49,319 nucleotides of DNA, taken from the NCBI GenBank assembly GCA_039208375.1, contig JBCCRC010000020.1, forward strand, positions 1 through 49,319, in the 5' to 3' direction. This document shows positions 1 through 7,599 of this stretch, in pieces (positions within the stretch are counted from its first letter, which is position 1; the number at the start of each line of letters is the position of its first letter). Under the pieces are notes generated by a model, which was not told the DNA's origin, ran no database searches, and saw nothing but the letters and a program-made list of their open reading frames with translations. The stretch comes from JANQPC01 sp039208375. GTDB taxonomy: Bacteria > Pseudomonadota > Alphaproteobacteria > Rhodobacterales > Rhodobacteraceae. Position numbers and translations under genes: made by a program.

Positions 1-61
1 GCGCTTCAGATTGGCTCATGTCCCGAACAAACGCGCCTCGCTGCGGTATTGCAAGGCCCCC

Positions 62-289
62 CTAGCTGCCAAAGAGGTCGCGAAAGACAAATGCGGGGAT
101 ATCCGGCCGCGCCAGGCCCATCAATGCGAGTTCTGCATCGCTTTTGGCGTTCAGCCAGCAAAGGATTTCGCGCCGTTCCTGCTTTAGGCTGTAGCCGTTC
201 ACGCCAAGCCCCATAGAGACAAAAAAATGATCCAGTCGCGCTTCTAGCGGCGGCGCGAAAGAAAGATTGATGTTTTGCTGCTCTGCCAT
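62..289 (-). CDS. Small DUF1127-like protein, unknown function
   Basis: A 75-residue cytoplasmic protein with no signal peptide or membrane segment. The C-terminal half contains SDAELALMGL followed by a basic residue and an aromatic end (VFRDLF). This resembles the C-terminal SDAELARRGL motif of the DUF1127 protein encoded at 851-1009, so the two may be distant relatives. The N-terminal half (FAPPLEARLDHFFVSMGLG) is not recognised. The ATG is preceded by AAGG at a plausible ribosome-binding distance (complement of 298-302). DUF1127 proteins in alphaproteobacteria are often small and linked to stress or RNA and phosphate physiology, but that link is not shown here. Function unknown; coding status is likely from composition and the start signal. 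Confidence 0.6.
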   Translation of the reverse strand: MAEQQNINLSFAPPLEARLDHFFVSMGLGVNGYSLKQERREILCWLNAKSDAELALMGLARPDIPAFVFRDLFGS

Positions 290-413
290 TGGAAACCTTA
301 CGTCCTTTCGGTCAGGTTTCCTCCCTGACTACCTAGCTAACAGAGATGCTGCGCTGCAGAAAAGACAGATCACGAGAATTGCAAGCAACTCGCGCGGGTC
401 GGCAAGCCGCCGC

Positions 414-725
414 CTAGCAGATATACCCGCGCGCGCGCACAATCAGCGCATCTGCGTCATCGGGGCCGCCTTCGAGGAAGAACATGGTGTTAGAACCGTC
501 TTCCTGAGCATTGGCGAGCGTTTGATTGCGAGCAAACTCAAGCGCTTGTTGGCCGACGACACCACCAAAGGCCCCGGGCGTGGTGGTATAAACCTTTGTT
601 GGTGTGCAAGCAGCTACCTCTGCCTCGGTACTCACGATGCGCATCCCAGGCGCACCAACAAGGCCGGGCGACGGCTCACATGCCGCAAGCCCAAGTGTTA
701 TAAAGACTAATCCCGCGCGTCGCAT
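414..725 (-). CDS. Small outer-membrane or periplasmic lipoprotein, DUF4156-like
   Basis: A 103-residue protein with a short N-terminal hydrophobic segment ending in LGLAAC, a lipobox that predicts cleavage before Cys16 and lipid attachment. The mature part (around residues 38-90) has a Cys, a YTTTPGAFGG stretch and then an ARNQTLANAQEDGSNTMFF region. This pattern resembles DUF4156-type lipoproteins, which carry a similar 'A(R/N)..A...GAN' helix. GGGGCAGAC directly before the ATG gives a good ribosome binding site. It lies downstream of the urease and DUF1127 genes on the same strand but more than 120 bp from them, so operon membership is doubtful. The lipoprotein nature is seen; the family assignment is tentative and the function unknown. 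Confidence 0.75.
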   Translation of the reverse strand: MRRAGLVFITLGLAACEPSPGLVGAPGMRIVSTEAEVAACTPTKVYTTTPGAFGGVVGQQALEFARNQTLANAQEDGSNTMFFLEGGPDDADALIVRARGYIC

Positions 726-850
726 GTCTGCCCCCGTTATCTATCTCGCGAAATCATGGCGGCGGGGTGCGTAAGGCGCAAGCGCAACCGACGACTTCGG
801 CAAGCGTCTGCCAGCCCGTGCTGCTGCGGCTCACGCAACGTTACAAGGTG

Positions 851-1009
851 TTACTGGGCGCCGAGGCTTGCAATGTAGCTGCGCTGAAGCTCTTGGCGCG
901 ACAGGCCGCGCCGGGCCAGCTCGGCATCCGACATTGAGAAAAGCGTGGCAAATGAATTTGCGTTCGAAACGCTCCGGGCAAAGGCGCCGAGTCGAGAAAG
1001 GGCGGTCAT
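851..1009 (-). CDS. DUF1127 domain protein, 52 aa
   Basis: A 52-residue ORF beginning MTALSRLGAF and containing SDAELARRGLSRQEL, the DUF1127 core with its conserved Asp-Ala-Glu-Leu and following Gly-Leu-x-Arg. A GGAG ribosome binding site sits about 7 nt before the ATG (complement of 1016-1019), which strongly supports this start. DUF1127 proteins are very small, often multicopy in Rhodobacterales, and known members have been tied to phosphate and carbon metabolism and RNA turnover; which role applies here cannot be told. It lies about 115 bp downstream of ureC on the same strand and may be transcribed by read-through from the urease operon or from its own promoter. Confidence 0.75.
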   Translation of the reverse strand: MTALSRLGAFARSVSNANSFATLFSMSDAELARRGLSRQELQRSYIASLGAQ

Positions 1010-1124
1010 GGTGGGCTCCGTAAATCGTTGTTCGCGGGATGCCCATCACATCGTGCGTGCACCCGCCCGCTGCAATGGCCCCTTCGGCATGCCCGCCTTG
1101 CGCGCAGCGCATGGGCGCGTTTAC

Positions 1125-2834
1125 TCAAAACAGGAAATACCGCTGCGCCATTGGGAGTTCGGTCGCGGGCTCACACGTCAGCAGATCGCCATCGGCGCGC
1201 ACCTCGTAGGTCTCGGGATCCACCTCAACCTCCGGCGTCAGGTCATTCAGAACCATGTCTTTCTTACCGATCCTGCGCGTGTTTGCCACCGGGGCCGTTG
1301 CTTTGGCGAGCCCTAGCGCCGTACCGAGCCCCGCCGCCTCCGCGGCCGCCGAAACAAAGGTCACCGAAGAGTTTTCGAGCGATCGTCCGAAAGCGCCGAA
1401 CATGGGCCGCGAATACACCGGCTGCGGCGTTGGAATCGAGGCATTAGGGTCGCCCATCTGCGCCATCGCGATCGTGCCGCCGACCAACACCATTTCGGGC
1501 TTCACGCCGAAAAACGCAGGGCTCCAAAGGCAAAGATCGGCGCGCTTGCCCACTTCCACCGATCCGATATGGGCCGAAAGCCCATGCGCGATGGCCGGGT
1601 TGATCGTGTATTTCGCGATGTAGCGCCGCACGCGCAGATTGTCGTTCTCGCCGGTTTCCTCTGCCAGCCGCCCGCGCTGCTTCTTCATCTTGTCGGCGGT
1701 CTGCCAGGTGCGGATGATCACTTCTCCCACCCGACCCATCGCCTGACTGTCGGATGCGATGATGGAGAACGCGCCCATGTCGTGCAGAATATCCTCTGCC
1801 GCGATGGTTTCTTTGCGGATGCGGCTTTCGGCAAAGGCCACATCCTCGGGGATCGCCTTATCCAGGTGGTGGCACACCATCAACATATCGAGATGCTCTT
1901 CGAGGGTGTTCACCGTGTAGGGCCGCGTTGGGTTCGTTGAAGATGGCAGAACATGATCCAGACCACACACCTTGATGATATCTGGCGCATGGCCGCCGCC
2001 CGCGCCCTCGGTGTGAAACGCATGAATTGTGCGCCCCTTCATTGCGGCGATGGTGTTCTCAACGAAACCGGACTCGTTCAGCGTGTCGGTGTGGATCATC
2101 ACCTGCACGTCCATCTCATCGGCCACCGACAAGCAGCAATCGATGGCACCAGGTGTGGTGCCCCAGTCTTCGTGCAGTTTCATGGCGCAGGCACCAGCTT
2201 CCACCATCTCGTAAAGTGCGCCTGGTTTCGAAGCGTTGCCTTTGCACGACAGGCCGAAATTCAGCGGGAAGGCATCCAGCGCCTGCAGCATCCGCCCGAT
2301 ATGCCAGGGCCCCGGCGTGCAAGTTGTCGCCAGCGTGCCGTGCGCCGGCCCGGTTCCGCCGCCGAGCATCGTAGTGAGGCCGGAATGCAAGGCGTCTTCA
2401 ATCTGCTGGGGGCAGATGAAGTGAATATGCGCGTCGAACCCGCCCGCCGTTAAAATCCGCCCTTCTCCTGCAATCGCCTCAGTGCCCGGGCCGATCACAA
2501 TGTCCACGCCCGGCTGCGTATCGGGATTTCCGGCCTTACCTATCCGCTCGATCACCCCGTCTCTCAGCCCCACATCCGCCTTGTAGATCCCGGAATGATC
2601 GACGATCAGCGCGTTGGTGATAACGGTATCCACCGATCCCTCCGCACGGGTGGCCTGGCTCTGCCCCATCCCGTCACGGATCACCTTTCCACCTCCGAAT
2701 TTCACCTCTTCTCCGTAGGTTGTAAGATCTTTCTCAACCTCAATGATAAGGTCTGTATCAGCCAGGCGCACTCTGTCCCCAGTGGTAGGGCCATACATAT
2801 CGGCATAGGCGGCGCGGGAGATCGTTGCGGGCAT
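1125..2834 (-). CDS. ureC: Urease subunit alpha (catalytic)
   Basis: Catalytic subunit of nickel urease, hydrolysing urea to ammonia and carbamate in the cytoplasm as part of the UreABC complex. The 569-residue length is standard. Visible active-site residues are the nickel ligands His136 and His138 (DAHIHF), the carbamylated lysine Lys219 (MKLHEDWG), His248, His274 (HAFHTEGAGG), the flap Cys321-His322 (VCHHLD) and Asp362 (ASDSQ). All are intact, so the subunit should be active once the nickel centre is assembled. It is last in the run of urease structural genes, starting 22 bp after the phasin-like gene. UreE, UreF and UreG, needed for nickel insertion, are not downstream within the window. 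Confidence 0.99.
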   Translation of the reverse strand: MPATISRAAYADMYGPTTGDRVRLADTDLIIEVEKDLTTYGEEVKFGGGKVIRDGMGQSQATRAEGSVDTVITNALIVDHSGIYKADVGLRDGVIERIGKAGNPDTQPGVDIVIGPGTEAIAGEGRILTAGGFDAHIHFICPQQIEDALHSGLTTMLGGGTGPAHGTLATTCTPGPWHIGRMLQALDAFPLNFGLSCKGNASKPGALYEMVEAGACAMKLHEDWGTTPGAIDCCLSVADEMDVQVMIHTDTLNESGFVENTIAAMKGRTIHAFHTEGAGGGHAPDIIKVCGLDHVLPSSTNPTRPYTVNTLEEHLDMLMVCHHLDKAIPEDVAFAESRIRKETIAAEDILHDMGAFSIIASDSQAMGRVGEVIIRTWQTADKMKKQRGRLAEETGENDNLRVRRYIAKYTINPAIAHGLSAHIGSVEVGKRADLCLWSPAFFGVKPEMVLVGGTIAMAQMGDPNASIPTPQPVYSRPMFGAFGRSLENSSVTFVSAAAEAAGLGTALGLAKATAPVANTRRIGKKDMVLNDLTPEVEVDPETYEVRADGDLLTCEPATELPMAQRYFLF

Positions 2835-2856
2835 GAAGTTCCTCGGTGCGGGAGGG

Positions 2857-3168
2857 TTAGCGCCGCGAGAGGCGGCGAGAATTTGAGCGAGTCTTGCGGC
2901 GATAAGGCTTTAGCGCGGCAGCTGCGACCTGTTCCGGCGGCTTACCCGCGAGCGTTGCATTGGCCACCTCGCCCGCGGAATTGAAGAAGGCGGCCGGCTT
3001 TTCAACAACCATCCGCAACGGCTCGTTCGAATGCATCCGCCATAGTCCCGCAAAGCCAAGCATCCGCATCGCCACGACAGATTGCGCTTCAAGAACCAAT
3101 GCGCTCGTTTCCACCCCAAGCCGCCACAGGCTCAGTGCGGTAGCGGGGGAAAGGCCAGGAAGCATCAC
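2857..3168 (-). CDS. Phasin-like small basic protein in urease operon ('antifreeze'-annotated family)
   Basis: A 103-residue protein: a hydrophobic/amphipathic first half (ALSLWRLGVE, SALVLEAQSVVAMRMLG), a middle region EKPAAFFNSAGEVANATLAGK, and a strongly basic tail (YRRKTRSNSRRLSRR). The layout resembles the short phasin-like proteins of Rhodobacteraceae that are often labelled 'antifreeze protein' in annotations; an ice-binding role is not supported. The start is GTG at 3168, overlapping the upstream stop as GTGA, or the ATG at 3165; both imply coupling to the preceding gene. Ala-rich helices plus a basic tail would suit binding to polyhydroxyalkanoate granules, membrane or nucleic acid (inference). 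The position between ureB and ureC ties its expression to urease. Confidence 0.75.
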   Translation of the reverse strand: MMLPGLSPATALSLWRLGVETSALVLEAQSVVAMRMLGFAGLWRMHSNEPLRMVVEKPAAFFNSAGEVANATLAGKPPEQVAAAALKPYRRKTRSNSRRLSRR

Positions 3169-3752
3169 GTGCTGCTACCCGTGCCCTTTTTTGGCATATC
3201 CGCTGCGAGAGAAACGGGCTTGCCCTTCCCCGTCGTGGCCTTGGATGCCGTTGCCTTCGGGTTTGCGGTGGCAGGCTTGGCCACCTCCTGTGCCTTCGCG
3301 GCGGCCGTCTTCGGTGTGGCTGGCTTCGCGGCGGATTTTGCGGACGCCGCAGCCTTGGCGGTCGGCTTCTTGGCTGTTGCGGGCTTCTTCGCAGCCTTCG
3401 CCGTCACAGTCACCGCAGGCGTCTCTGTGGCCACAGGCTTTGGCGCCGGTTTTGAGGCCCGCTTCGTCGCCGGCTTTGCGCCCGTCGTGGGCGCCGCACT
3501 GGCAGATCGTCTTGGCGTTCGACGCGGCTTTTCTTTCGCCTGGGGCATAGCTTTTGCCACCGCAACGGGCGGCGCAATAGGCCGTGATCCGGACGAAGTT
3601 TCCAAAACGGCGTCCAGAGAGACTTGCGGCAAGAACGGGTTCACTGCTGCTGCCATATCATAGGCGCGCCGGCCCATCTCGATCTGAGCCGTCATCACAT
3701 CACCCCAGTATTTCATAGGGTTGGAAAAGGCTTCCATTGGGTTGGGATACAT
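3165..3752 (-). CDS. Lys/Ala/Pro-rich histone-H1-like tailed protein in urease operon
   Basis: A 195-residue protein in two parts. Residues 1-50 (PMEAFSNPMKYWGDVMTAQI, then a Met/Ala-rich helix ending NPFLPQ) look like a phasin-type amphipathic helix. Residues 70-185 are low complexity, with repeated AKKPATAKKPTAKAA-type units rich in Lys, Ala, Pro and Thr, like bacterial histone-H1-like tails and the PHA granule regulators that carry such tails. The tail predicts DNA/RNA binding or a polycation linker. It starts 23 bp after ureB and its stop overlaps the next start (GTGA). No enzymatic motif is visible. It is translated with the urease subunits but is not a known accessory protein; function is inferred only. 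Confidence 0.75.
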   Translation of the reverse strand: MYPNPMEAFSNPMKYWGDVMTAQIEMGRRAYDMAAAVNPFLPQVSLDAVLETSSGSRPIAPPVAVAKAMPQAKEKPRRTPRRSASAAPTTGAKPATKRASKPAPKPVATETPAVTVTAKAAKKPATAKKPTAKAAASAKSAAKPATPKTAAAKAQEVAKPATANPKATASKATTGKGKPVSLAADMPKKGTGSST

Positions 3753-3775
3753 CAGAACTCTGTCCTTTCAGACGG

Positions 3776-4081
3776 TCAGAGGCCGCCCATAACGGCCTGG
3801 TTGAAACCGAAAATGCGCCGATCGCCGCCAATGGGCACAAGCGCAACGTCCCGCGTCTGGCCCGGTTCGAAACGAACCGCGGTGCCCGCAGCGATATCGA
3901 GCCGCATGCCACGCGCGGCCTCCCTGTCAAATTCGAGCCCGCTATTGGTCTCCGCAAAATGGTAGTGGCTGCCAACTTGCACGGGCCTGTCGCCCGTATT
4001 TGCCACTGTCAGCACAATTGCCGCGGCCCCGGCGTTCAGCGTAATCTCCCCCGCCGCCGTTATCAGCTCGCCTGGTATCAT
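3776..4081 (-). CDS. ureB: Urease subunit beta
   Basis: The 101-residue beta subunit of the UreABC trimer. It begins with the family hallmark MIPGE and contains NTGDRPVQVGSHYHFAETN, the conserved central motif, and the C-terminal GGDRRIFGFNQ segment. Length is normal. The start ATG overlaps the stop of the upstream membrane-protein gene (ATGA at 4078-4081), indicating translational coupling. The subunit is structural: it packs against UreC and shapes the flap region over the nickel site. It is separated from ureA by two extra ORFs and from ureC by two more, an unusual interleaving for an operon usually ordered ureA-ureB-ureC without large breaks. Confidence 0.98.
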   Translation of the reverse strand: MIPGELITAAGEITLNAGAAAIVLTVANTGDRPVQVGSHYHFAETNSGLEFDREAARGMRLDIAAGTAVRFEPGQTRDVALVPIGGDRRIFGFNQAVMGGL

Positions 4082-4374
4082 GCCGCATCATCCTCGTAAT
4101 CGGGATCCTTGCGCTTTTGTACGCGATCGATGATCCGCGGCCCGAAAATGCCGAGCGCCGCGCCGATCGCAAGCGCCAGTGCCGAGCCGTTGCCGAAGAT
4201 CCACGCAAGAACCGCGGCCGCCACAAGGCACATCGCAAAACTGAACATGCGCAACTCCATGGGGCTCATCGGTGCATCGGCCAGGAGAACGCCTTCCAAG
4301 GCCTTCTTCACATGCGGCTCTGCATAGGGCGCCCCTGCCCCCGCCGCGATACCCAAGATCACAGTGGCTAGCAT
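4078..4374 (-). CDS. Small inner-membrane protein within urease operon
   Basis: A 98-residue protein with two or three hydrophobic segments (roughly residues 3-17, 44-60 and 62-77) and a charged C-terminus (DRVQKRKDPDYEDD). The start MLATVILG is chosen over an upstream in-frame ATG because GGAGGAGAGACA lies immediately before it. Its end overlaps ureB by ATGA and its beginning is overlapped by the 54-residue ORF at 4368-4532. It does not show the His-rich motifs of the HupE/UreJ nickel permeases, so nickel transport is not supported. It could anchor or regulate something linked to urea use, but no function can be assigned. Confidence 0.8.
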   Translation of the reverse strand: MLATVILGIAAGAGAPYAEPHVKKALEGVLLADAPMSPMELRMFSFAMCLVAAAVLAWIFGNGSALALAIGAALGIFGPRIIDRVQKRKDPDYEDDAA

Positions 4375-4532
4375 TGTCTCTCCTCCTCCGCTGGCCCCGC
4401 CAAACGCTGAGTGCGGATCCATTGATCCAGGCAATCAACGCTCAAAGGGAAATGATGTGCGTAACGTTGGCGATCTATAGCGGCAGCAGGATGCGCAGGT
4501 TTAGGGGGTTGATATGTTCCTACATAGGCCAT
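4368..4532 (-). CDS. Possible 54 aa ORF filling the ureA-downstream gap
   Basis: An ORF of 54 codons whose ATG lies 2 nt after the ureA stop and whose TAG overlaps the next gene's start (ATGCTAG at 4368-4374). The protein begins MAYVGTYQPPKPAHP and ends with an acidic/basic stretch; it is rich in Pro, Arg, Gln and His, with no signal peptide or membrane segment. No Shine-Dalgarno is visible, so translation would rely on re-initiation after ureA. The exact fit between its neighbours is the main support. Against it, the composition is not distinctive and no family is recognised. It could equally be an untranslated spacer that happens to be open. Confidence 0.35.
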   Translation of the reverse strand: MAYVGTYQPPKPAHPAAAIDRQRYAHHFPLSVDCLDQWIRTQRLAGPAEEERQC

Positions 4533-4534
4533 GA

Positions 4535-4837
4535 CTACCGGATCGGGTGATGCACCGTGACAAGCTTCGTTCCATCGGGAAACGTCGCTTCTACCTGAAC
4601 GTCGTGGATCATCTCAGCAATCCCCGCCATACATTGCTCTGCCGACACAACATGCGCGCCCGCTTCCATGAGGTCAGACACGCTGCGGCCGTCTCGCGCG
4701 CCCTCGACGACAAAATCCGTGATGAGCGCGATCGCCTCGGGATGGTTGAGCTTAACCCCGCGCTCCAACCGTCCGCGCGCCACCATGGCGGCAAGGCTGA
4801 CGAGAAGCTTGTCTTTCTCCCGAGGCGTAAGGTTCAT
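4535..4837 (-). CDS. ureA: Urease subunit gamma
   Basis: The 100-residue gamma subunit of urease. It begins MNLTPREKDKLLVSLAAMVA and contains LNHPEAIALI and a closing VQVEATFPDGTKLVTVHHPI, all hallmark stretches. The start at 4837 has GGAAG about 6 nt upstream and gives the standard length; a longer in-frame start would run into ureD. It follows ureD by 10 bp. It is a structural subunit that assembles with UreB and UreC into the trimeric unit. Confidence 0.98.
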   Translation of the reverse strand: MNLTPREKDKLLVSLAAMVARGRLERGVKLNHPEAIALITDFVVEGARDGRSVSDLMEAGAHVVSAEQCMAGIAEMIHDVQVEATFPDGTKLVTVHHPIR

Positions 4838-4847
4838 CGGTCTTCCT

Positions 4848-5663
4848 TCAAACTTGCCAAACGCGCGGCACGGGCGCCCCACGCAACGCTTCGATGCACC
4901 TCTTGGCAAGGTGGCGCAACGGTTTTGCGTCCTCCGCCATGGCGCGCATAATCAACTTGCCCTCCCAGGCGGACGCCGCCGCATGTGGCATATCGGCGAT
5001 CGCGGCACGCACCCGGGCGAGCGCATCCTCAGCCCCCGGTGCAATCCAAGCCAGCGTCGTGAATGCCCGCATCCCCGCAAGCGCAGCCGCGCCTTGATGC
5101 CCCAGCGTTTCTGTATTGATGACGAGTGGCTCGCGCCACGCTAACCGCCCGTCTCGCCGCACAGTGCGCCGATCGGAGAATGTGAGCGCCCTGACATGCT
5201 CCCCCATCGCCGCGCGCCCCAAAACGACGGTCTCGATCATTAGAACTTTTGCATCCGCAGCCAACGAAACATCAGTCTCGCGTGACAGCGCAGCGCCGTC
5301 GAACAAGATCGTTTCCTGTGGCAGCCAATGCAACTCCGCGCCGCGGCCAACCTCAAGCGCTACCCGCATCGCTGCCACACCACCGGCCGAGCGGTAGGCG
5401 CGCTCTGCAGTTTGCGTGGCCGCCGTAGCCCGCGCCCCACCGCCAAGCGAAACCCCATAGTGCAGGGCGTCGCCTCCCGTCAGGCCACCGGCGGTATTGA
5501 GGAATACAATCTCGGGGTCGGGCGTATGGCTTCGGGGCAGAAAGGCCTTAGCAGACCCGGCCTGCTCTAGCGTATCGAGGCGCGTGCCTCCGCCCCGGAG
5601 ACTTAGCGCAACGCGCGCATCGCCATGCGTGCGCTGCATCGTCGTAAAGGGCAAATCGAACAT
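4848..5663 (-). CDS. ureD: Urease accessory protein UreD
   Basis: Urease accessory chaperone, 271 residues, which binds the UreABC apoprotein and, with UreF and UreG, allows lysine carbamylation and nickel insertion. Family motifs are visible: FLNTAGGLTGGD near residue 60, the TQTAERAYRS stretch, LPQETILFDGA and GRAAMGE. The start at 5663 (MFDLPFTTMQRTHG) is preceded by GGAAAG and gives a normal family length; upstream in-frame codons extend into the divergent promoter shared with pyrC. It is the first gene of the operon, so the main urease promoter is expected in 5664-5821. Confidence 0.96.
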   Translation of the reverse strand: MFDLPFTTMQRTHGDARVALSLRGGGTRLDTLEQAGSAKAFLPRSHTPDPEIVFLNTAGGLTGGDALHYGVSLGGGARATAATQTAERAYRSAGGVAAMRVALEVGRGAELHWLPQETILFDGAALSRETDVSLAADAKVLMIETVVLGRAAMGEHVRALTFSDRRTVRRDGRLAWREPLVINTETLGHQGAAALAGMRAFTTLAWIAPGAEDALARVRAAIADMPHAAASAWEGKLIMRAMAEDAKPLRHLAKRCIEALRGAPVPRVWQV

Positions 5664-5821
5664 CGGCGTCTTTCCTACCAGTAGCCTATACCCCTGCTCC
5701 AAGGGTGCAATGCTGCACATGCGAAGACGGCATGAATTCGCCCCTCCTATCGGCACATGCCCAAAATTCGGGCGGGCATTTCGCTCTGGCCTCGTGCCCG
5801 GGGATAAGTTACCCGCAGGCT

Positions 5822-6865
5822 ATGGGCGAAAGGCTGACCATCAAACAGCCGGATGACTGGCACCTGCATCTGCGCGATGGTGAGATGCTTAAGGCCGTGC
5901 TGCCCGAAACCGCCCGTCACTTTGCCCGCGCGATCATCATGCCAAATCTCGTACCGCCAGTGGTAACCGGCGCGGATGCGGCCGACTATCGCGATCGCAT
6001 CATGTGGGCCAAACCCAAGAACTCAAAGTTTCAGCCGCTGATGACGCTGTACCTCACGGAAGACACCGAGGTGAAAGATCTCCGCGCCGCCGCCGAAATC
6101 GGGCTGATCACAGCGGTCAAGCTCTATCCAGCGGGGGCCACCACAAACTCCCAATCCGGCGTGCGCGACATAACTAAGGTTTTGCGCGTATTGGAAAACA
6201 TGGCGCAGATCGGCCTGCCACTTTGCGTTCATGGCGAGGTAACGTCACCGGAGATCGATATATTCGACCGCGAAGCGGCCTTCATCGAAACCGTGCTTGA
6301 TCCGGTGCGCCGCGAGATCCCCGAGCTTCGCGTGATCATGGAACACATCACAACAAAGGATGGTGTCGATTACGTGGCCGCGGGTGGCGAGACGATTGCG
6401 GGAACAATCACCACACATCACCTAGTGCTCAATCGAAACCATATCCTCGCCGGTGGCATACGGCCGCATTTCTACTGCCTGCCGGTGGCCAAGCGCGAGC
6501 ACCATCGCCTTGCTCTGCGCGCCGCAGCAACCTCCGGCAACCCCAGTTTTTTTCTGGGCACCGACAGTGCACCGCATACCGATGCCGCAAAGCTGCAACC
6601 ATGCGGCTGCGCCGGCATTTTTACCGCACCCAACACCATGTCGATCCTCGCGCATGTGTTCGAAGACGAGGGCGCCCTCGCCCAACTCGAAGCTTTTACG
6701 TCGCTCAACGGCCCACGATTCTATTGTCTTCCCGAGAATGATGAGACGATCACGCTTCAAAGGAAAGCTGAGCCCGTAAGCTACCCCGAAATGATTGAAA
6801 CAGGAGAAGGCCCCGTCACTGTGTTTGACCCCGGCTTTCCACTTCATTGGACTGTTCTGCCGTGA
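5822..6865 (+). CDS. pyrC: Dihydroorotase (homodimeric, class II)
   Basis: Dihydroorotase, third step of de novo pyrimidine synthesis, cyclising carbamoyl-aspartate to dihydroorotate in the cytoplasm. The 347-residue protein is of the E. coli PyrC type. The zinc ligands are visible in DWHLHLRDG near the N-terminus, the carboxylated lysine in AVKLYPAGATTNS, histidines in CVHGEV and EHITTKD, and the catalytic Asp in FFLGTDSAPH. The ATG at 5822 is chosen because the family begins just before the DWHLHLRD motif. It is followed by pyrE after 52 bp, forming a pyrimidine unit, and is divergent from ureD. Confidence 0.98.
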   Translation: MGERLTIKQPDDWHLHLRDGEMLKAVLPETARHFARAIIMPNLVPPVVTGADAADYRDRIMWAKPKNSKFQPLMTLYLTEDTEVKDLRAAAEIGLITAVKLYPAGATTNSQSGVRDITKVLRVLENMAQIGLPLCVHGEVTSPEIDIFDREAAFIETVLDPVRREIPELRVIMEHITTKDGVDYVAAGGETIAGTITTHHLVLNRNHILAGGIRPHFYCLPVAKREHHRLALRAAATSGNPSFFLGTDSAPHTDAAKLQPCGCAGIFTAPNTMSILAHVFEDEGALAQLEAFTSLNGPRFYCLPENDETITLQRKAEPVSYPEMIETGEGPVTVFDPGFPLHWTVLP

Positions 6866-6917
6866 CCTATAGCAAGCCTGCCCAATTGTTTCGATGCCTC
6901 CGCGGAAAGTGTGCTCG

Positions 6918-7598
6918 ATGATCCCTGCTGCGTTTCCACCAAAAGACGAAATGGCCCGGCTAACCGCGGCGATGTTACTGGAAATCGAAGCCGTGCACTT
7001 CAATTCGCGAGAACCGTTCACACTCGCCTCTGGCCTGCCGTCACCCACCTACATTGATTGCCGAAAGCTTATCAGCTTTCCGCGGATCCGATCGACGTTG
7101 ATGGATTTCTTGGCCTGCACCGTCATGCGCGAGGCAGGTTTCGAAGCATTCGACAATGTCGCGGGCGGAGAGACTGCTGGCATCCCGTTCTCAGCACTTC
7201 TAGCCGAACGTCTTGGCCTGCCGATGACCTACGTGCGGAAGAAGCCGAAAGGCTACGGCCGGAACGCCCGGATCGAGGGAATGATGAGCGAAGGTGAGCG
7301 CGTCCTGCTCGTAGAAGATCTCACAACGGATGGCGGTTCGAAGCTCTCCTTCGTCGATGCGATTCGCGAAACAGGTGCGACATGCGGTCACACAGCGGTG
7401 ATCTTCTATTACGGGATTTTTCCCGAAACTGTTCGCGTTTTAGGAGATCACGGCGTTGCGCTCCATCATCTTTGCACCTGGTGGGACGTCTTGGAAGTCG
7501 CCCGCGACAAAGAGATTTTCGACGTCGAGACGTTGCGCGACGTCGAGGAATTCCTGCGCCAACCTCGCGCATGGCAGGCGGCACGGAAGACCGAATAA
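6918..7598 (+). CDS. pyrE: Orotate phosphoribosyltransferase
   Basis: Converts orotate and PRPP to orotidine 5'-monophosphate. The 226-residue protein has the PRPP-binding loop LLVEDLTTDGGSK, in which Asp-Leu-Thr-Thr-Asp matches the type I phosphoribosyltransferase signature, plus the substrate segments FTLASGLPSPTYIDCR and YVRKKPKGYGR. The start MIPAAFPPKDEMARL is the usual beginning in Rhodobacteraceae; the earlier in-frame ATG at 6894 would add eight non-conserved residues. It lies 52 bp after pyrC. A 9-bp inverted repeat follows 1 bp after the stop. Confidence 0.98.
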   Translation: MIPAAFPPKDEMARLTAAMLLEIEAVHFNSREPFTLASGLPSPTYIDCRKLISFPRIRSTLMDFLACTVMREAGFEAFDNVAGGETAGIPFSALLAERLGLPMTYVRKKPKGYGRNARIEGMMSEGERVLLVEDLTTDGGSKLSFVDAIRETGATCGHTAVIFYYGIFPETVRVLGDHGVALHHLCTWWDVLEVARDKEIFDVETLRDVEEFLRQPRAWQAARKTE

Positions 7599-7599
7599 C

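Noticed and set aside
1..19. Minus-strand ATG at the left edge (MSQSEA...) as the start of a gene such as a urease accessory gene
   Set aside because: Only six codons are visible, no clear ribosome binding site precedes it, and identity cannot be judged.
311..329. GTCAGG...CCTGAC hairpin between the lipoprotein and the 75-aa gene as a terminator
   Set aside because: Only a 6-bp stem and no T-run on the minus strand.
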